Shown piece by piece: positions 1 through 9,222 of a stretch of DNA of 64,000 nt; position 1 is the stretch's first letter, and each line of letters opens with the position of its first letter. Under the pieces are notes generated by a model that worked only from the letters and a program-made list of their open reading frames with translations, had not been told where the DNA came from and searched no databases. Source of the DNA: Hydrogenimonas urashimensis (GTDB lineage: Bacteria > Campylobacterota > Campylobacteria > Campylobacterales > Hydrogenimonadaceae); the NCBI RefSeq assembly GCF_016593255.1, contig NZ_AP023212.1, positions 856,001 through 920,000 on the forward strand. The letters are read 5' to 3'. The translations under genes were made by a program, and so were the position numbers.

Positions 1-205
1 CGACACTTTTGGACCACAGATGCTCCGTTTCGATGCCGTCCTCGGCCAGCACCTGCAACGTTTCGTGATCGATGCTTCCTTTCGGCGCCAGACCGGCACT
101 CTCGGCGTGCACATCACACGGACGGCCCAGATACCGGTTGACAAGCGCCTGCGCCATGATCGAACGGGCTGCGTTGCCGTTGTCGATGATCAATACTTTT
201 TTCAT
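1..205 (-). CDS. LMW phosphatase/arsenate reductase-like protein lacking the catalytic Cys (partial)
   Basis: The first 68 codons are present; the C-terminal end runs off the window. The start is ATG at 205 with GGAGAAT upstream. The N-terminus reads MKKVLIIDNGNAARSIMAQ. This aligns with the P-loop of low-molecular-weight tyrosine phosphatases and thioredoxin-coupled ArsC (compare VLILCTGNSCRSIIAE of the intact arsC at 16454-16873), but the nucleophilic Cys is Asp and the second Cys is Ala. Family knowledge says the first Cys is essential for catalysis, so a reductase or phosphatase activity is unlikely. A regulatory or binding role is possible but is inference. Confidence 0.7.
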   Translation of the reverse strand, partial: MKKVLIIDNGNAARSIMAQALVNRYLGRPCDVHAESAGLAPKGSIDHETLQVLAEDGIETEHLWSKSV

Positions 206-270
206 GCTATCATTCTCCGAGACTGGTTTTGATGTATCATAACAATTAAATGATTTAAAAAGGTTTTACC

Positions 271-1143
271 GTGCGTCCGAGACCGCAGATGAACAAAGCC
301 CTCAGGCAGCAGCAGAACGAAATCGATGACTACCTCATCTATACGGCACTCTCCCGTATCGAAAAGGATCAAAAAAACAAAAAGATCCTGAAAGATATCG
401 CCGCCGAAGAGAAGCGCCATTACGAATTCTGGAAAAAAATCACCCGCAAAGAGCGTAAAGCCCGTCGCTGGATCGTCGTACTCTACGCCCTGATGGCCAG
501 ATATCTGGGAACCTCCTTCGCTCTGAAACTGCTGGAGCGGCGCGAAGAGGGTGCCGAAGAGTTCTACCGAGAACTTTTCGATATCTATCCCGAAGCGAAA
601 ACCATCTACGAGCAGGAGTCCCATCACGAAAAGCTGCTCATCGATATGCTCAGCGACAGGAAACTTCTTTATGCCGGTGCCATCGTACTGGGTATGAACG
701 ATGCGCTGGTGGAGCTGACGGGCACGCTCAGCGGCATCGCCCTGGCGTTCGACAAAAGTGCCCTTGTTGGTATCACCGGGCTCATCATGGGCATCGCCGC
801 TTCGCTCTCGATGGCGGGGTCGGCCTATCTGGAGTCGAAGGAGAGTCCCGCGGAGGGTATCGATCCAGCGGTCTACGCTCTTTACACCGGTATCGCCTAC
901 ATTTTTACCACGATTCTTCTGGTGGGCCCCTTTTTCCTTTTCGAAACCACTCTGCCGGCACTGCTTTTGATGTTTGCTGCAGCCGTCGCCGCCATCGTGC
1001 TCTACAACTTCTACATCTCTGTCGCCCGCGACCAGCCGTTCTGGAAACGGCTCAAAGAGATGTCTCTCATCACTTTCGGTGTCGCGCTTGTCTCGTTCGG
1101 CATCGGCTACACGGTGCGGACCTGGTTTGGAATCGACATTTGA
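271..1143 (+). CDS. Ferritin-like/VIT1 fusion, predicted Fe(II)/Mn(II) transporter
   Basis: A 290-residue protein. Residues about 10-135 form a rubrerythrin/ferritin-like helical domain with E17, E46, E47 and H50 in the expected ligand spacing and a later ESHHEK motif. Residues about 140-290 match the VIT1/CCC1 family, with small-residue-rich membrane helices (ALVELTGTLSGIALAF). Known members with this architecture move Fe(II) or Mn(II) across membranes, with the ferritin-like domain loading the metal. The annotated start is GTG at 271 with AGG eight bases upstream; ATG at 289 is an alternative. It stands alone and converges on lapD across a strong hairpin. Confidence 0.85.
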   Translation: MRPRPQMNKALRQQQNEIDDYLIYTALSRIEKDQKNKKILKDIAAEEKRHYEFWKKITRKERKARRWIVVLYALMARYLGTSFALKLLERREEGAEEFYRELFDIYPEAKTIYEQESHHEKLLIDMLSDRKLLYAGAIVLGMNDALVELTGTLSGIALAFDKSALVGITGLIMGIAASLSMAGSAYLESKESPAEGIDPAVYALYTGIAYIFTTILLVGPFFLFETTLPALLLMFAAAVAAIVLYNFYISVARDQPFWKRLKEMSLITFGVALVSFGIGYTVRTWFGIDI

Positions 1144-1189
1144 CCCATATCCTTAATGACCGACATTTGGCCATTTTGAAATCATGACC

Positions 1190-1219
1190 GACGGTACGCG
1201 TCGCGCACCGCGTACCGTC
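1190..1219. terminator. Bidirectional hairpin between the VIT gene and lapD
   Basis: An 11-bp perfect stem (GACGGTACGCG pairing with CGCGTACCGTC, 8-nt loop) lies between two convergent genes and overlaps the lapD stop codon. There is no T-tract, so intrinsic termination is only suggested. Confidence 0.55.
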
Positions 1220-3104
1220 AGATAATAAAGTAATCGGCACCGAGTTCACTCAGTTTTTCGAGATCTTCGGAAGATTCCGCCCCGCTGATCAGCAGTTTCG
1301 TACCGATGCTTCCAAGCAGGAGCGTCAGGGAATCTCTGAGTGTATCGCTCATGTCGAGGAACTGGCCGATATGGAGTTTGACATAGATCGGCCGTACTTT
1401 GTGAAGCAGCTCAAGCATCTGGGTATCCGCGTTGAATCGGGCGATCGCGATGGGAATGGCTTGACGATGCAACTCTTCGACGATCGCTTCGATCGCCGAG
1501 AAGTTTTTTCTGATCAGGTCGTTCTGACCGATTTCGACAACGAAACCGCGATGCATCGCTTTGAGTCGCTTGATGTATTCGAGCATCTTTTCGAATTCGT
1601 GGGTCGTATCCAGGTAACGGATGGGAAGCTCCATCGAAATGCGGCTGCACGAAAACGTCGGCTGTGAGATGAGATATTCGAATGCATATTCGGCGTAGCG
1701 GGAAAAGAGATCAAGCTGCGTGAGCATGGGCGCGTAGATGCGGTAGGGTATCCTTTCTCCGCTGCCGGTGGTCAGGTCGAAAATCAGCTCGGCCGAAATG
1801 TCTACGCCGTTTTCCGAGAAAATGTTGGTCAGTACCGGTTCGAGGGTTCCCTTCTCCATCGCCTCCACGATAAGCTTTCGCCACTGCGATTTTCTCGTGG
1901 GCAGGCCGTCTTCGTAGGTCAGTTTTTTGAGGGCGTCGCGGTTTTGGCTCATCGCATCGTTGAGAGCGAGGTCGATGGAAGCGAAGAGTTTTTCCAGCGG
2001 TTTCTGCGGCGCGTAGGGTACGAGGGCGGCCGCGACATAGAGTGTTTCCCGGACAGCGTCGGCTTTGTCGATCTCTTCTCTGGCACTCTTTAGCAGCCGG
2101 TTGATCATCTCTTCGGCCTCTTCCATCGGCAGCGAAGGCACCAGAAGCGCGATCTCCATGCCGGAAATGCGGCATGCCACCATATCTTCGTCCGTTCCGA
2201 AGACTCCGTGCACCTTTTGGGCCACCGATTTGAAAAGGAGATTGACCCGGTCGTAACCGATCACCTTGTTGGCTTCCATCGTGCCGCAGAGGCGAAGTGC
2301 CACGGCCATCCCCGCGGAGCGATTGTCTTTTGATCCGGTGTACTCTTCGTAGCGCACCACAAAGTATCGACGGTTGCAAAGGCCTGTAAGAGCGTCGCCA
2401 TACTCCAGTTCGCGATTTCTGCTCGTGAGGGCTATCAGTTTCTGGTGCATCTCTTCCATCCGCTTCACCAAAGCGTTCATCGCGAGGGACATCCGTTTGA
2501 GCTCCTCCGTGCGGGGAAGATCCTCATTGAGGATAAAACGGTTTTGCAGCACACCTTCGGCCTGCTGCTTCATTTTCTGTATGGGTCTGAGGATCATTTT
2601 GAGCAACGCCATGATGATGAACCAGCCCAGCAGCGCGGAGAGAAGAAAAACGAGAACGATCTTTTTAAAAAGCGAGTAGAGATAGGCGAGCGACTCGGTC
2701 GGATCCGATACGACCTCCAGTATTCCAAGCGGTTTCCAGCCCTCAGATACCTGTGCACGGGCTCTTTCGATTTTCAAATGCACCATCGATGCGAACCATG
2801 CCGGAACGGCCACAAGCGGCTCCCTGGACTTCTTGAAAAGTGTGGCGCCGCCAAGATCTTTCAACAGGATGGTTCGGTAGTAGCCCGTATCGAATACCGC
2901 ATCGGCCATGACGGACATCTTCGTCACATCCCCTTCCGCCTGGGACATCGTCACGGCAAGAGTGGAGGCGGTATTCTGCGCTTTCGTATAGAGTTCATTC
3001 TCTATATAATCCCTCGAATCGCTGAAGCTGATCGCCAGAACGATCGCCAGCATCGTGAGAAAGAAGAGTGTAAAAACTGCCGTTATCTGTCTGAAGAGTG
3101 TCAT
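1218..3104 (-). CDS. lapD: LapD-like c-di-GMP receptor with degenerate GGDEF and EAL domains
   Basis: A 628-residue inner-membrane protein. TM1 is about 6-26, a periplasmic LapD/MoxY-type domain about 28-145, TM2 about 148-170, then a HAMP linker, GGDEF-like and EAL-like domains. The GGDEF signature has become SGMEI and no EAL tripeptide is visible, so it should bind rather than make or break c-di-GMP. In known LapD, c-di-GMP binding lets the periplasmic domain sequester LapG; a Trp (here W123, context SEGWKPLG) sits where the LapG-contacting loop is expected. The start is set by an ATGA overlap with lapG at 3101-3104. It is the last gene of the lap cluster. Confidence 0.88.
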   Translation of the reverse strand: MTLFRQITAVFTLFFLTMLAIVLAISFSDSRDYIENELYTKAQNTASTLAVTMSQAEGDVTKMSVMADAVFDTGYYRTILLKDLGGATLFKKSREPLVAVPAWFASMVHLKIERARAQVSEGWKPLGILEVVSDPTESLAYLYSLFKKIVLVFLLSALLGWFIIMALLKMILRPIQKMKQQAEGVLQNRFILNEDLPRTEELKRMSLAMNALVKRMEEMHQKLIALTSRNRELEYGDALTGLCNRRYFVVRYEEYTGSKDNRSAGMAVALRLCGTMEANKVIGYDRVNLLFKSVAQKVHGVFGTDEDMVACRISGMEIALLVPSLPMEEAEEMINRLLKSAREEIDKADAVRETLYVAAALVPYAPQKPLEKLFASIDLALNDAMSQNRDALKKLTYEDGLPTRKSQWRKLIVEAMEKGTLEPVLTNIFSENGVDISAELIFDLTTGSGERIPYRIYAPMLTQLDLFSRYAEYAFEYLISQPTFSCSRISMELPIRYLDTTHEFEKMLEYIKRLKAMHRGFVVEIGQNDLIRKNFSAIEAIVEELHRQAIPIAIARFNADTQMLELLHKVRPIYVKLHIGQFLDMSDTLRDSLTLLLGSIGTKLLISGAESSEDLEKLSELGADYFII

Positions 3105-3763
3105 GGTTCGTTCCTTTTCATTCGCTGCATCAGGTCTTCCCATTTGCGCTTCACTTTCCTGTTTTTCTCCTTGAGGCCGTTGCGGGAGTGATTGCTGTAG
3201 CGTTCCAGCAGCTCTCCGTTGAAAGTGTATACGGGAATGATATCTTTTCTTTTGGATGCGGGGAAGATTCTGTAGTTGATACTGTCAAGAATCAGAGGTT
3301 CGGCCTCCGGTGTTTCGTAGTAGGCGAGCACCATGTGGGGTATCTTCCTGTTACGCACGCGGACATAGACGAAATAGAGTTTTTTTGGATCGATTCCCAA
3401 ATCTTTCAGGGTGAAGTATTTGGCGATCACATAGTCTTCGCAGTCGCCGCGATCCTTGAGCAGAAATTCGGAAGGGGTCGCCCAGTAGTCCTTTTTTCCC
3501 CAGACCCGCAGGTCGCTTCCGTAGCGCACGCCGTTCCAGAAGTCATTGGTCTCCTCCAGTTTACGGCGGGTATCGGCATGCCTGAGAGACTCGACCAGTT
3601 CGTCGAGATATTTGAAACGTGCCGCGACGAAGGGGCCGTATCTGGCCCGCAGCCGCTGCAGTCTCTTCTGGGCGATGTAGGCATCAAGAGAAACGGATGC
3701 CGTCAGAAAAAGGAGCATGGCAAAAACCGTGCTCCTTCGTACCGTGGGTGCCAGCTTTTTCAA
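3101..3763 (-). CDS. lapG: LapG-type periplasmic cysteine protease (peptidase C93)
   Basis: A 220-residue transglutaminase-like protease with an N-terminal signal segment (about 11-28). The catalytic triad is visible as C108 (DRGDCEDY), H143 (IPHMVLAY) and D160 (LDSINY). In the known pathway LapG cleaves the N-terminal retention module of a LapA-type adhesin when c-di-GMP is low, releasing cells from the biofilm. The best start is TTG at 3763, because it preserves the signal peptide; no ATG precedes that segment. It lies six bases after the adhesin stop and overlaps lapD by 4 bp. Confidence 0.9.
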   Translation of the reverse strand: MKKLAPTVRRSTVFAMLLFLTASVSLDAYIAQKRLQRLRARYGPFVAARFKYLDELVESLRHADTRRKLEETNDFWNGVRYGSDLRVWGKKDYWATPSEFLLKDRGDCEDYVIAKYFTLKDLGIDPKKLYFVYVRVRNRKIPHMVLAYYETPEAEPLILDSINYRIFPASKRKDIIPVYTFNGELLERYSNHSRNGLKEKNRKVKRKWEDLMQRMKRNEP

Positions 3764-3768
3764 CCCAC

Positions 3769-6700
3769 TCAGCCGTGCTGAACATCCTGATCGATTTTGA
3801 GCGTGACCGTCGGATCACCGCTGCTGCTGGTGTAGGTGTAGACGTCATACCCGCCTTCCGTCGACTGGGTCACGCTGTAACCCGACGGAGCGTCGGGAAC
3901 ATCCACTTTGTCGCCGCTTTCGCCATCGATAACGAGCGTATTGTCTTCATCGGTCATTTCGATGACATCTTCGAGCGTGAGCTTGACAAGATTCTCCTCT
4001 TTGCCGTCTTGCATATCGATCGTTTCGATGTTTTTGATCTGCCCGTCGGCCAAGAGGGTGAAGTCGATATTCTCCTGGGTAAACAGCGTATCGTTTCCGC
4101 TCCCGCCATCGACCGTATCGATGTTTTCGAACAGCAACGCATCGTTTCCGCCCTCTCCTTTGAGAGTATCCGCCTGATTGGAAGTGCCGAGAAGAATTTC
4201 ATCGGCGTCGGTGCCCGTCACCGTCTGCGAATCCGTCAGGGCCACTTCGACCGATGCGTCATCGCTGTATTTGCCGTCACTGATTTCGTAATCGAAAGAG
4301 CCGTGTCTCTCCCCTGGAACCGGGTCGATCGAAATCCACAGCTCATAGTTGCCGTCGTCATCCTGGATACCATGAGCGGAATTGTCCCACGCCGTCGCTT
4401 CGATGTAGTAGTACCCGTCTTCACTGACCTCGTATTCCAGGTAGGAATCGAGCGAGTTGCCGTGATAGCCGCTCTTGACCGATCCTTCGCCTCCCGCGTT
4501 AGGAGCCGCATCATCGTTGCTTGCCAGCAGGTTGCCGCTTCCATCGTATAGATAGACAGCCATATCGACATCCTGGGGATCTTTTCCGACATCCCTGTCT
4601 CCGTCATCCCCTTTGTCGACATCGAGAATGATCTTTTCTCCGGCATGGAGATAGACTTTCAGATAATCTTTGTCGGAGACTCCGGACGTCGAACCGTCGT
4701 CATCGATCGTTCCGGTCCATTTGAACGAAGGAAGCGCCGCATCGGCGACATACGGGGCCTGTGAACCATCGACACGTCCGAAACGGTCACGTGTGATTTC
4801 GTAGGCATGCTCCAGATCGTTGTTCAGGGGGTTGGCTTCGGAATCGCCTGCATAGCGGTCCGCTTCGTTCATCGTCTCCGCCGTGCGGCCGACGTGTAAG
4901 TGGTCGGTAAATTCGATTGGATCGACGCCGTGTACGTCTCCCCCGACGGGATTGGAAACCGAGGTGACGGCCAGATCGTCCAGATCGGCGTCGCTGTCGT
5001 TGTTCAACAGCATGCGTGCCGGAATGGGAATGGCTTCCCCCGCTTCGATATTGGTCAACACGATATCGTCGTTGGCCACAGGCGGATGGTCGTTGCTGTG
5101 GGCTTGAACGACCAGTTCATCCTGCGTCGTGTCTTCGGAGCGGTTGCCCGCGCGGTCGATGGTCGTGACTGTCACATCGTATACGCCGGCAGCCAGAGGG
5201 GCATTAAGCGCGAGCGACCAGTTGCCGTTTCCGTCCGTCGTCAATTCCGGATCGTTGCCGAGCACATAGGTTTTTCCGTCAAGAGTCACCTCCAGGCCCG
5301 TACTTTCCGCTTCATCCCAGGTTCCCTGCAGAAGGGGAGTGTCGTCCTTCGTCGTTTGCGAAATCACGGTCGGTGTACCCGGAGCCGTCGTATCGAGCGT
5401 CACACTCAACGGATCGCTCGAAGCGCTGTTGCCGTAGGGATCGACAGCCGTCGCGGTGAAATCGAATTTCGGGTTTTCGATGCTCATCCAGAGCTCGTAG
5501 GTTCCGCTGTCGTATTTGCTGCCATTGTTGAAGGCGGAGACCTGGATATAGTACTCCCCATCCTTGGGTACGGTAAATTCGTAATAGGGATCGAGCGTTC
5601 GGGCATCGGGTCCGGTCCGGTCGTATATTTTCGAACCTTCCCCGCCATCCAAAGGCGTCAGATCGTCGTCTTGCATCGCGTCGGTGATCTCGCCCGCGGG
5701 ATAGTTGTAGATATGCTTATCGACGCCCCTTACCAGCTCTCCGTTGGCATCGAAGACCCGGATCTCCGTATCGACGGAACCGTCGTTGTTCCAGATATTG
5801 CCGTCAACGCCGTAGTCGACGTCCAGGATAAGTTTCTCTCCCGCCTTCAGGGAGACTTTCACCCAATCCTGATCCACGTGACCATCGGCAGGGAAAGAGC
5901 TTCCTTCGGGATCGACATTCCTGATTTCGCCGACGAAGCGTGCCGAAAGGGTGTTGGGGTCTTTGACGTTTTCGGGCACTTCCCGTCCGTTGATGTCGTC
6001 CGACCCGCCGAAATTCCGGGAGAAAGCGCCAAAGTCGGAACGCTCGAACACGACAGCGGTATCGAGGGTGTTGTTGAGCTCGTTGCCGTTGGAGTCTTGC
6101 GCATCTTCCGTTTTCGTCGTGACCGGACGATCGATCAAAGAGGGAACCTCGAACTCCCATTTTCCGTCCGCATCCGCCGTCACCGTTCCTATTGCCGTGC
6201 CATCTTGATAGATGGTTACTTCCGCACCGGGGTCCGTCTGACCCGTCAGAAGCGGCGAGTCGTCGTTGGTCAGGTTGTCGGAATCGGATTCTCCGGTGTC
6301 ACTCGAAGAGGCCAGGCCGATCGTCACGGAGCAGACGGTATCTTTCACTATCTCGCCTGTGGCGGTTCCGGTGTTGCCATAGGCATCCTCACCGCTTACG
6401 GCCACCTGCAGCGTGCCGTCGTCAAGAGTGGAAAGATCCACATCGACACGGTAGTTTCCATCCTGCTCGACAACGACATCCGCCGGATCGATCTCGAGTC
6501 TGTGACCCGCTTCGTCCGTGATGACCATCGTTTTGATCACGGCGCCCGGTTCCAGATGTCCCGTAACCGCGGCCTGATGCTGTTCGGCCCGATTGATCAC
6601 ATTGTCGCTGTCATTCGGGTTGTTGTCGCTTAGAGCGACGCTTATATCCAGCGCCGTATCGATACGGTAACTCTCGCTGTCTGTCGCCGTCGCCACATTG

Positions 6701-8550
6701 CCCGCTTCGTCGGTCACGCTCACCGACGCTTCGATCGTGCGGTCCGGATCTGCCGCAAGATCGCTTCCGGGCACCATCGCCGTAAATCTTCCCTCATGCA
6801 CCTCCGCCGTGAAGGTTTTCCCGTTGACGTTCAGCGTGACGGTATCGCCCTCTTTCACATCACCGCCCACGGTACCGGTTATGGCGATATCTCTGCCGCT
6901 CTCTTCCGCGTTGATCACATCGTCGGGCGTAATGGTTCCATCCAGCGCAATCGTCGCGCCCGGTGCCGTCGTATCGACGATGGCGCTGTCGCTTCCCGCG
7001 GGCGAGGGGTTTCCTGCCGCATCGACGATGACCGCTTCGACCTGTATCGTGCCGCCCTCCCCGGGAGCGTCGAAAGCGACCGAAACGCGGCCGCTTTCGA
7101 TCATCTCCTCACTCAGAGTCACACTCTGCACATCCGTTCCGTCTGTGACACGAAGACGATCACCGGCTTCCGCATCCGCGGGAAGATCGATCCGCACATC
7201 CACTTTTCCATCCAGCTCGGCACCGCTGATGAAGCCGTCGTTATTAGCATCCTCCGCGATTTTCACGACAGGCGCTTTGGGAGCGTTCAGATCCACACTG
7301 TAGCGGTCCGAATCGATGGCGGTGGTTCTGTTGCCCGCTGCATCCAAAACGGTGATGCTCGCTTCGATCGTATGGTCGGGATCGGCGACGAGCTCTTTTC
7401 CCGGAACCTCGATGACGAATCTGCCGGATGCATCGACCTGGCCGGTGTATTGCTGACCATTGACAGATAGATGGACAGTCTCTCCGACATTGAAATCGCC
7501 ATCGACATGTCCGGAAATTCCGATGTTCCCATCGGCTTCGGCCGCATTGATCACATCATCGGAGGTGATCGTCTCGTCCAGTGTCAACTCAACGTGTGGC
7601 GGCCTCGTATCTTTCAGCAACGTGGAAGTGGATGTGGCGCTGTTTCCCGCTTCGTCGGTGCTTGTAAGGCTCACGACGATGGGTCCGTCCGCGAGGGACG
7701 AGACATCGATGCCATCCACTGAAAAGTGCCCGGTCGAAGGGGTGTAACGGATCGCCGACGAAGGGACATGAAGGGTATTCTCTCCATCGGAGAAGGTCAG
7801 CGAATCGATCCTGCTTCCGGGTTCGACGGTGCCGGAAACGGCGATGTGTGTCGCTTCATCGGCGTTGATGATATTGTCCCCGTTTCCGTCGGCCACCGTG
7901 AAACTGTTGCTCGTTTCCGTATCGTTCGGCGGCTGGATGGGCATGGGAGGCACGGTCGGAGAGGGAGAGGGGGCCACGGGCGAAACCGATGCTTCGGGTG
8001 TGAAAAGACCCGTCCCGTTCTCGCTTCTTTGGGCCTGGGCAGGGTTGTATGTCTGGTCGAGCGAGTAGTTGTGGGAAGCGACATTGCGCAGTGATGCTTC
8101 CACGTTCGCTTCCGCACCGCTCTGTGCGGCGAAAGTGTCACCGCTCTCATGCGATTGCGGCAGAACCTCTTTCTCACCGACTGCCGTCTCTTCCACATCG
8201 ATGTCGCCGTACTCTTTTAGTAGCATGTCGATCGGATCGTTTTCGCCCCGTTCCTCTGCGGCGAGGGCTGTCACCATATCCGCTTCGCTCAATGCCGATT
8301 CAGCAAGACGCGTTTCGTTCTGCGCCACGGTTTCGTCGAACATGATTTCGGCCTTCCCGCTGGCGACAAGGTCGTTTTCGGCCCTGAGAAGATCGATAAC
8401 CACCCGGTTGGCGGCATTGTGGGAAGGGTCGTACACCAGATCGTTGCTGAAGATCGGGTCACCCTCTTTCAGCTCCCTCACCGATCCGTCCGGACCCTTG
8501 GCGTAAAATTTTCCTTCCGTCGATTTTACATACCCGATGATGTGTGCCAT
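3769..8550 (-). CDS. Large LapA/BapA-like repetitive adhesin, type I secreted
   Basis: A 1593-residue surface adhesin. Residues about 1-120 form a retention module (MAHIIGYVKSTEGKFYAK) with TALAAEE at 94-100, close to where LapG sites occur in other adhesins. A Pro-rich linker follows at about 190, then tandem bacterial Ig-like repeats with recurring blocks such as ITPDDVINAEESG and ASVTVTDEAGN. Two PPC-like beta domains (IILDVDKGDDGD and a sister copy) and one RTX nonapeptide block (GGSGNDTLF) near residue 1460 precede the C-terminal secretion region. ATG at 8550 is chosen over GTG at 8565 because AGGGAA lies at the right distance. It is encoded between the regulator and lapG, as expected for the substrate of the secretion genes upstream. 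Confidence 0.9.
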   Translation of the reverse strand: MAHIIGYVKSTEGKFYAKGPDGSVRELKEGDPIFSNDLVYDPSHNAANRVVIDLLRAENDLVASGKAEIMFDETVAQNETRLAESALSEADMVTALAAEERGENDPIDMLLKEYGDIDVEETAVGEKEVLPQSHESGDTFAAQSGAEANVEASLRNVASHNYSLDQTYNPAQAQRSENGTGLFTPEASVSPVAPSPSPTVPPMPIQPPNDTETSNSFTVADGNGDNIINADEATHIAVSGTVEPGSRIDSLTFSDGENTLHVPSSAIRYTPSTGHFSVDGIDVSSLADGPIVVSLTSTDEAGNSATSTSTLLKDTRPPHVELTLDETITSDDVINAAEADGNIGISGHVDGDFNVGETVHLSVNGQQYTGQVDASGRFVIEVPGKELVADPDHTIEASITVLDAAGNRTTAIDSDRYSVDLNAPKAPVVKIAEDANNDGFISGAELDGKVDVRIDLPADAEAGDRLRVTDGTDVQSVTLSEEMIESGRVSVAFDAPGEGGTIQVEAVIVDAAGNPSPAGSDSAIVDTTAPGATIALDGTITPDDVINAEESGRDIAITGTVGGDVKEGDTVTLNVNGKTFTAEVHEGRFTAMVPGSDLAADPDRTIEASVSVTDEAGNVATATDSESYRIDTALDISVALSDNNPNDSDNVINRAEQHQAAVTGHLEPGAVIKTMVITDEAGHRLEIDPADVVVEQDGNYRVDVDLSTLDDGTLQVAVSGEDAYGNTGTATGEIVKDTVCSVTIGLASSSDTGESDSDNLTNDDSPLLTGQTDPGAEVTIYQDGTAIGTVTADADGKWEFEVPSLIDRPVTTKTEDAQDSNGNELNNTLDTAVVFERSDFGAFSRNFGGSDDINGREVPENVKDPNTLSARFVGEIRNVDPEGSSFPADGHVDQDWVKVSLKAGEKLILDVDYGVDGNIWNNDGSVDTEIRVFDANGELVRGVDKHIYNYPAGEITDAMQDDDLTPLDGGEGSKIYDRTGPDARTLDPYYEFTVPKDGEYYIQVSAFNNGSKYDSGTYELWMSIENPKFDFTATAVDPYGNSASSDPLSVTLDTTAPGTPTVISQTTKDDTPLLQGTWDEAESTGLEVTLDGKTYVLGNDPELTTDGNGNWSLALNAPLAAGVYDVTVTTIDRAGNRSEDTTQDELVVQAHSNDHPPVANDDIVLTNIEAGEAIPIPARMLLNNDSDADLDDLAVTSVSNPVGGDVHGVDPIEFTDHLHVGRTAETMNEADRYAGDSEANPLNNDLEHAYEITRDRFGRVDGSQAPYVADAALPSFKWTGTIDDDGSTSGVSDKDYLKVYLHAGEKIILDVDKGDDGDRDVGKDPQDVDMAVYLYDGSGNLLASNDDAAPNAGGEGSVKSGYHGNSLDSYLEYEVSEDGYYYIEATAWDNSAHGIQDDDGNYELWISIDPVPGERHGSFDYEISDGKYSDDASVEVALTDSQTVTGTDADEILLGTSNQADTLKGEGGNDALLFENIDTVDGGSGNDTLFTQENIDFTLLADGQIKNIETIDMQDGKEENLVKLTLEDVIEMTDEDNTLVIDGESGDKVDVPDAPSGYSVTQSTEGGYDVYTYTSSSGDPTVTLKIDQDVQHG

Positions 8551-8607
8551 ACTGTTCCCTTCCACTGTCGTTTTTTTCAGATTTTATTGCATTTTCTCTC
8601 TTTTCGT

Positions 8608-9222
8608 CTATTGGACGAAAGTACTAGAACCCGTCTCTTTGACTTTCAATGCCAGCTCCAGGCGGTTGGAAACGCGAAGTTTCCCGTAGATGTTGCCAAG
8701 ATGGGCCTTGACCGTCCGTTCGGCGATACCAAGCCGTTCGGCGATCTCCCTGTTGTTTTTGCCCTGCGCAACCTCTTCGACGATCTCTTTTTCACGGGGT
8801 GTCAATATATCCGGCATATCCTCCGCACGGAGGTTTTGCGTTTTAGAATGCATGATCTTTTCGACCAAGGCGCTGAGGAATTCGGGATAGACCCAGAGGT
8901 TCCCGCTCCTAACCGTCTCGACGCACGATTGCAGATGGATCGGCTGCATGTAGGCGTTGCCATACCCCTTCACACCGGCCGCGAAAAGTCTCTCCGCGGT
9001 CCGGCGCTTTGGAACGCCTTCGAGCACGATCAGTTCCACCCGCCCGTCCGATCGCTTTTTCAGGTAATCGAGCACCTCTTTCCAGGCGGTGGTGAAATCC
9101 GCGATGAGGATCTTCCGCGACTCGGAAGACTCGATTCTCTCCACAATCAAGGGATCGTACTCTTTCAGAGCTTCCCGCCAGCGGTCGGCCAGAACGATAT
9201 CCCCACTCAGAATTTCGATCAT
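8608..9222 (-). CDS. LuxR/NarL-type response regulator inside the lap cluster
   Basis: A 204-residue regulator. Residues about 1-125 resemble a receiver domain but no clear DD...D...K phosphorylation set is visible, so it may be phosphorylation-independent. Residues about 138-200 are a NarL-type helix-turn-helix (LTPREKEIVEEVAQGKNNRE, then IAERLGIAERTVKAHLGNIY). The start is ATG at 9222 (TGATG overlap with lapC) rather than TTG at 9225. Its location between secretion genes and adhesin resembles CsgD-like biofilm regulators, suggesting local control of the adhesin; that is inference. Confidence 0.8.
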   Translation of the reverse strand: MIEILSGDIVLADRWREALKEYDPLIVERIESSESRKILIADFTTAWKEVLDYLKKRSDGRVELIVLEGVPKRRTAERLFAAGVKGYGNAYMQPIHLQSCVETVRSGNLWVYPEFLSALVEKIMHSKTQNLRAEDMPDILTPREKEIVEEVAQGKNNREIAERLGIAERTVKAHLGNIYGKLRVSNRLELALKVKETGSSTFVQ

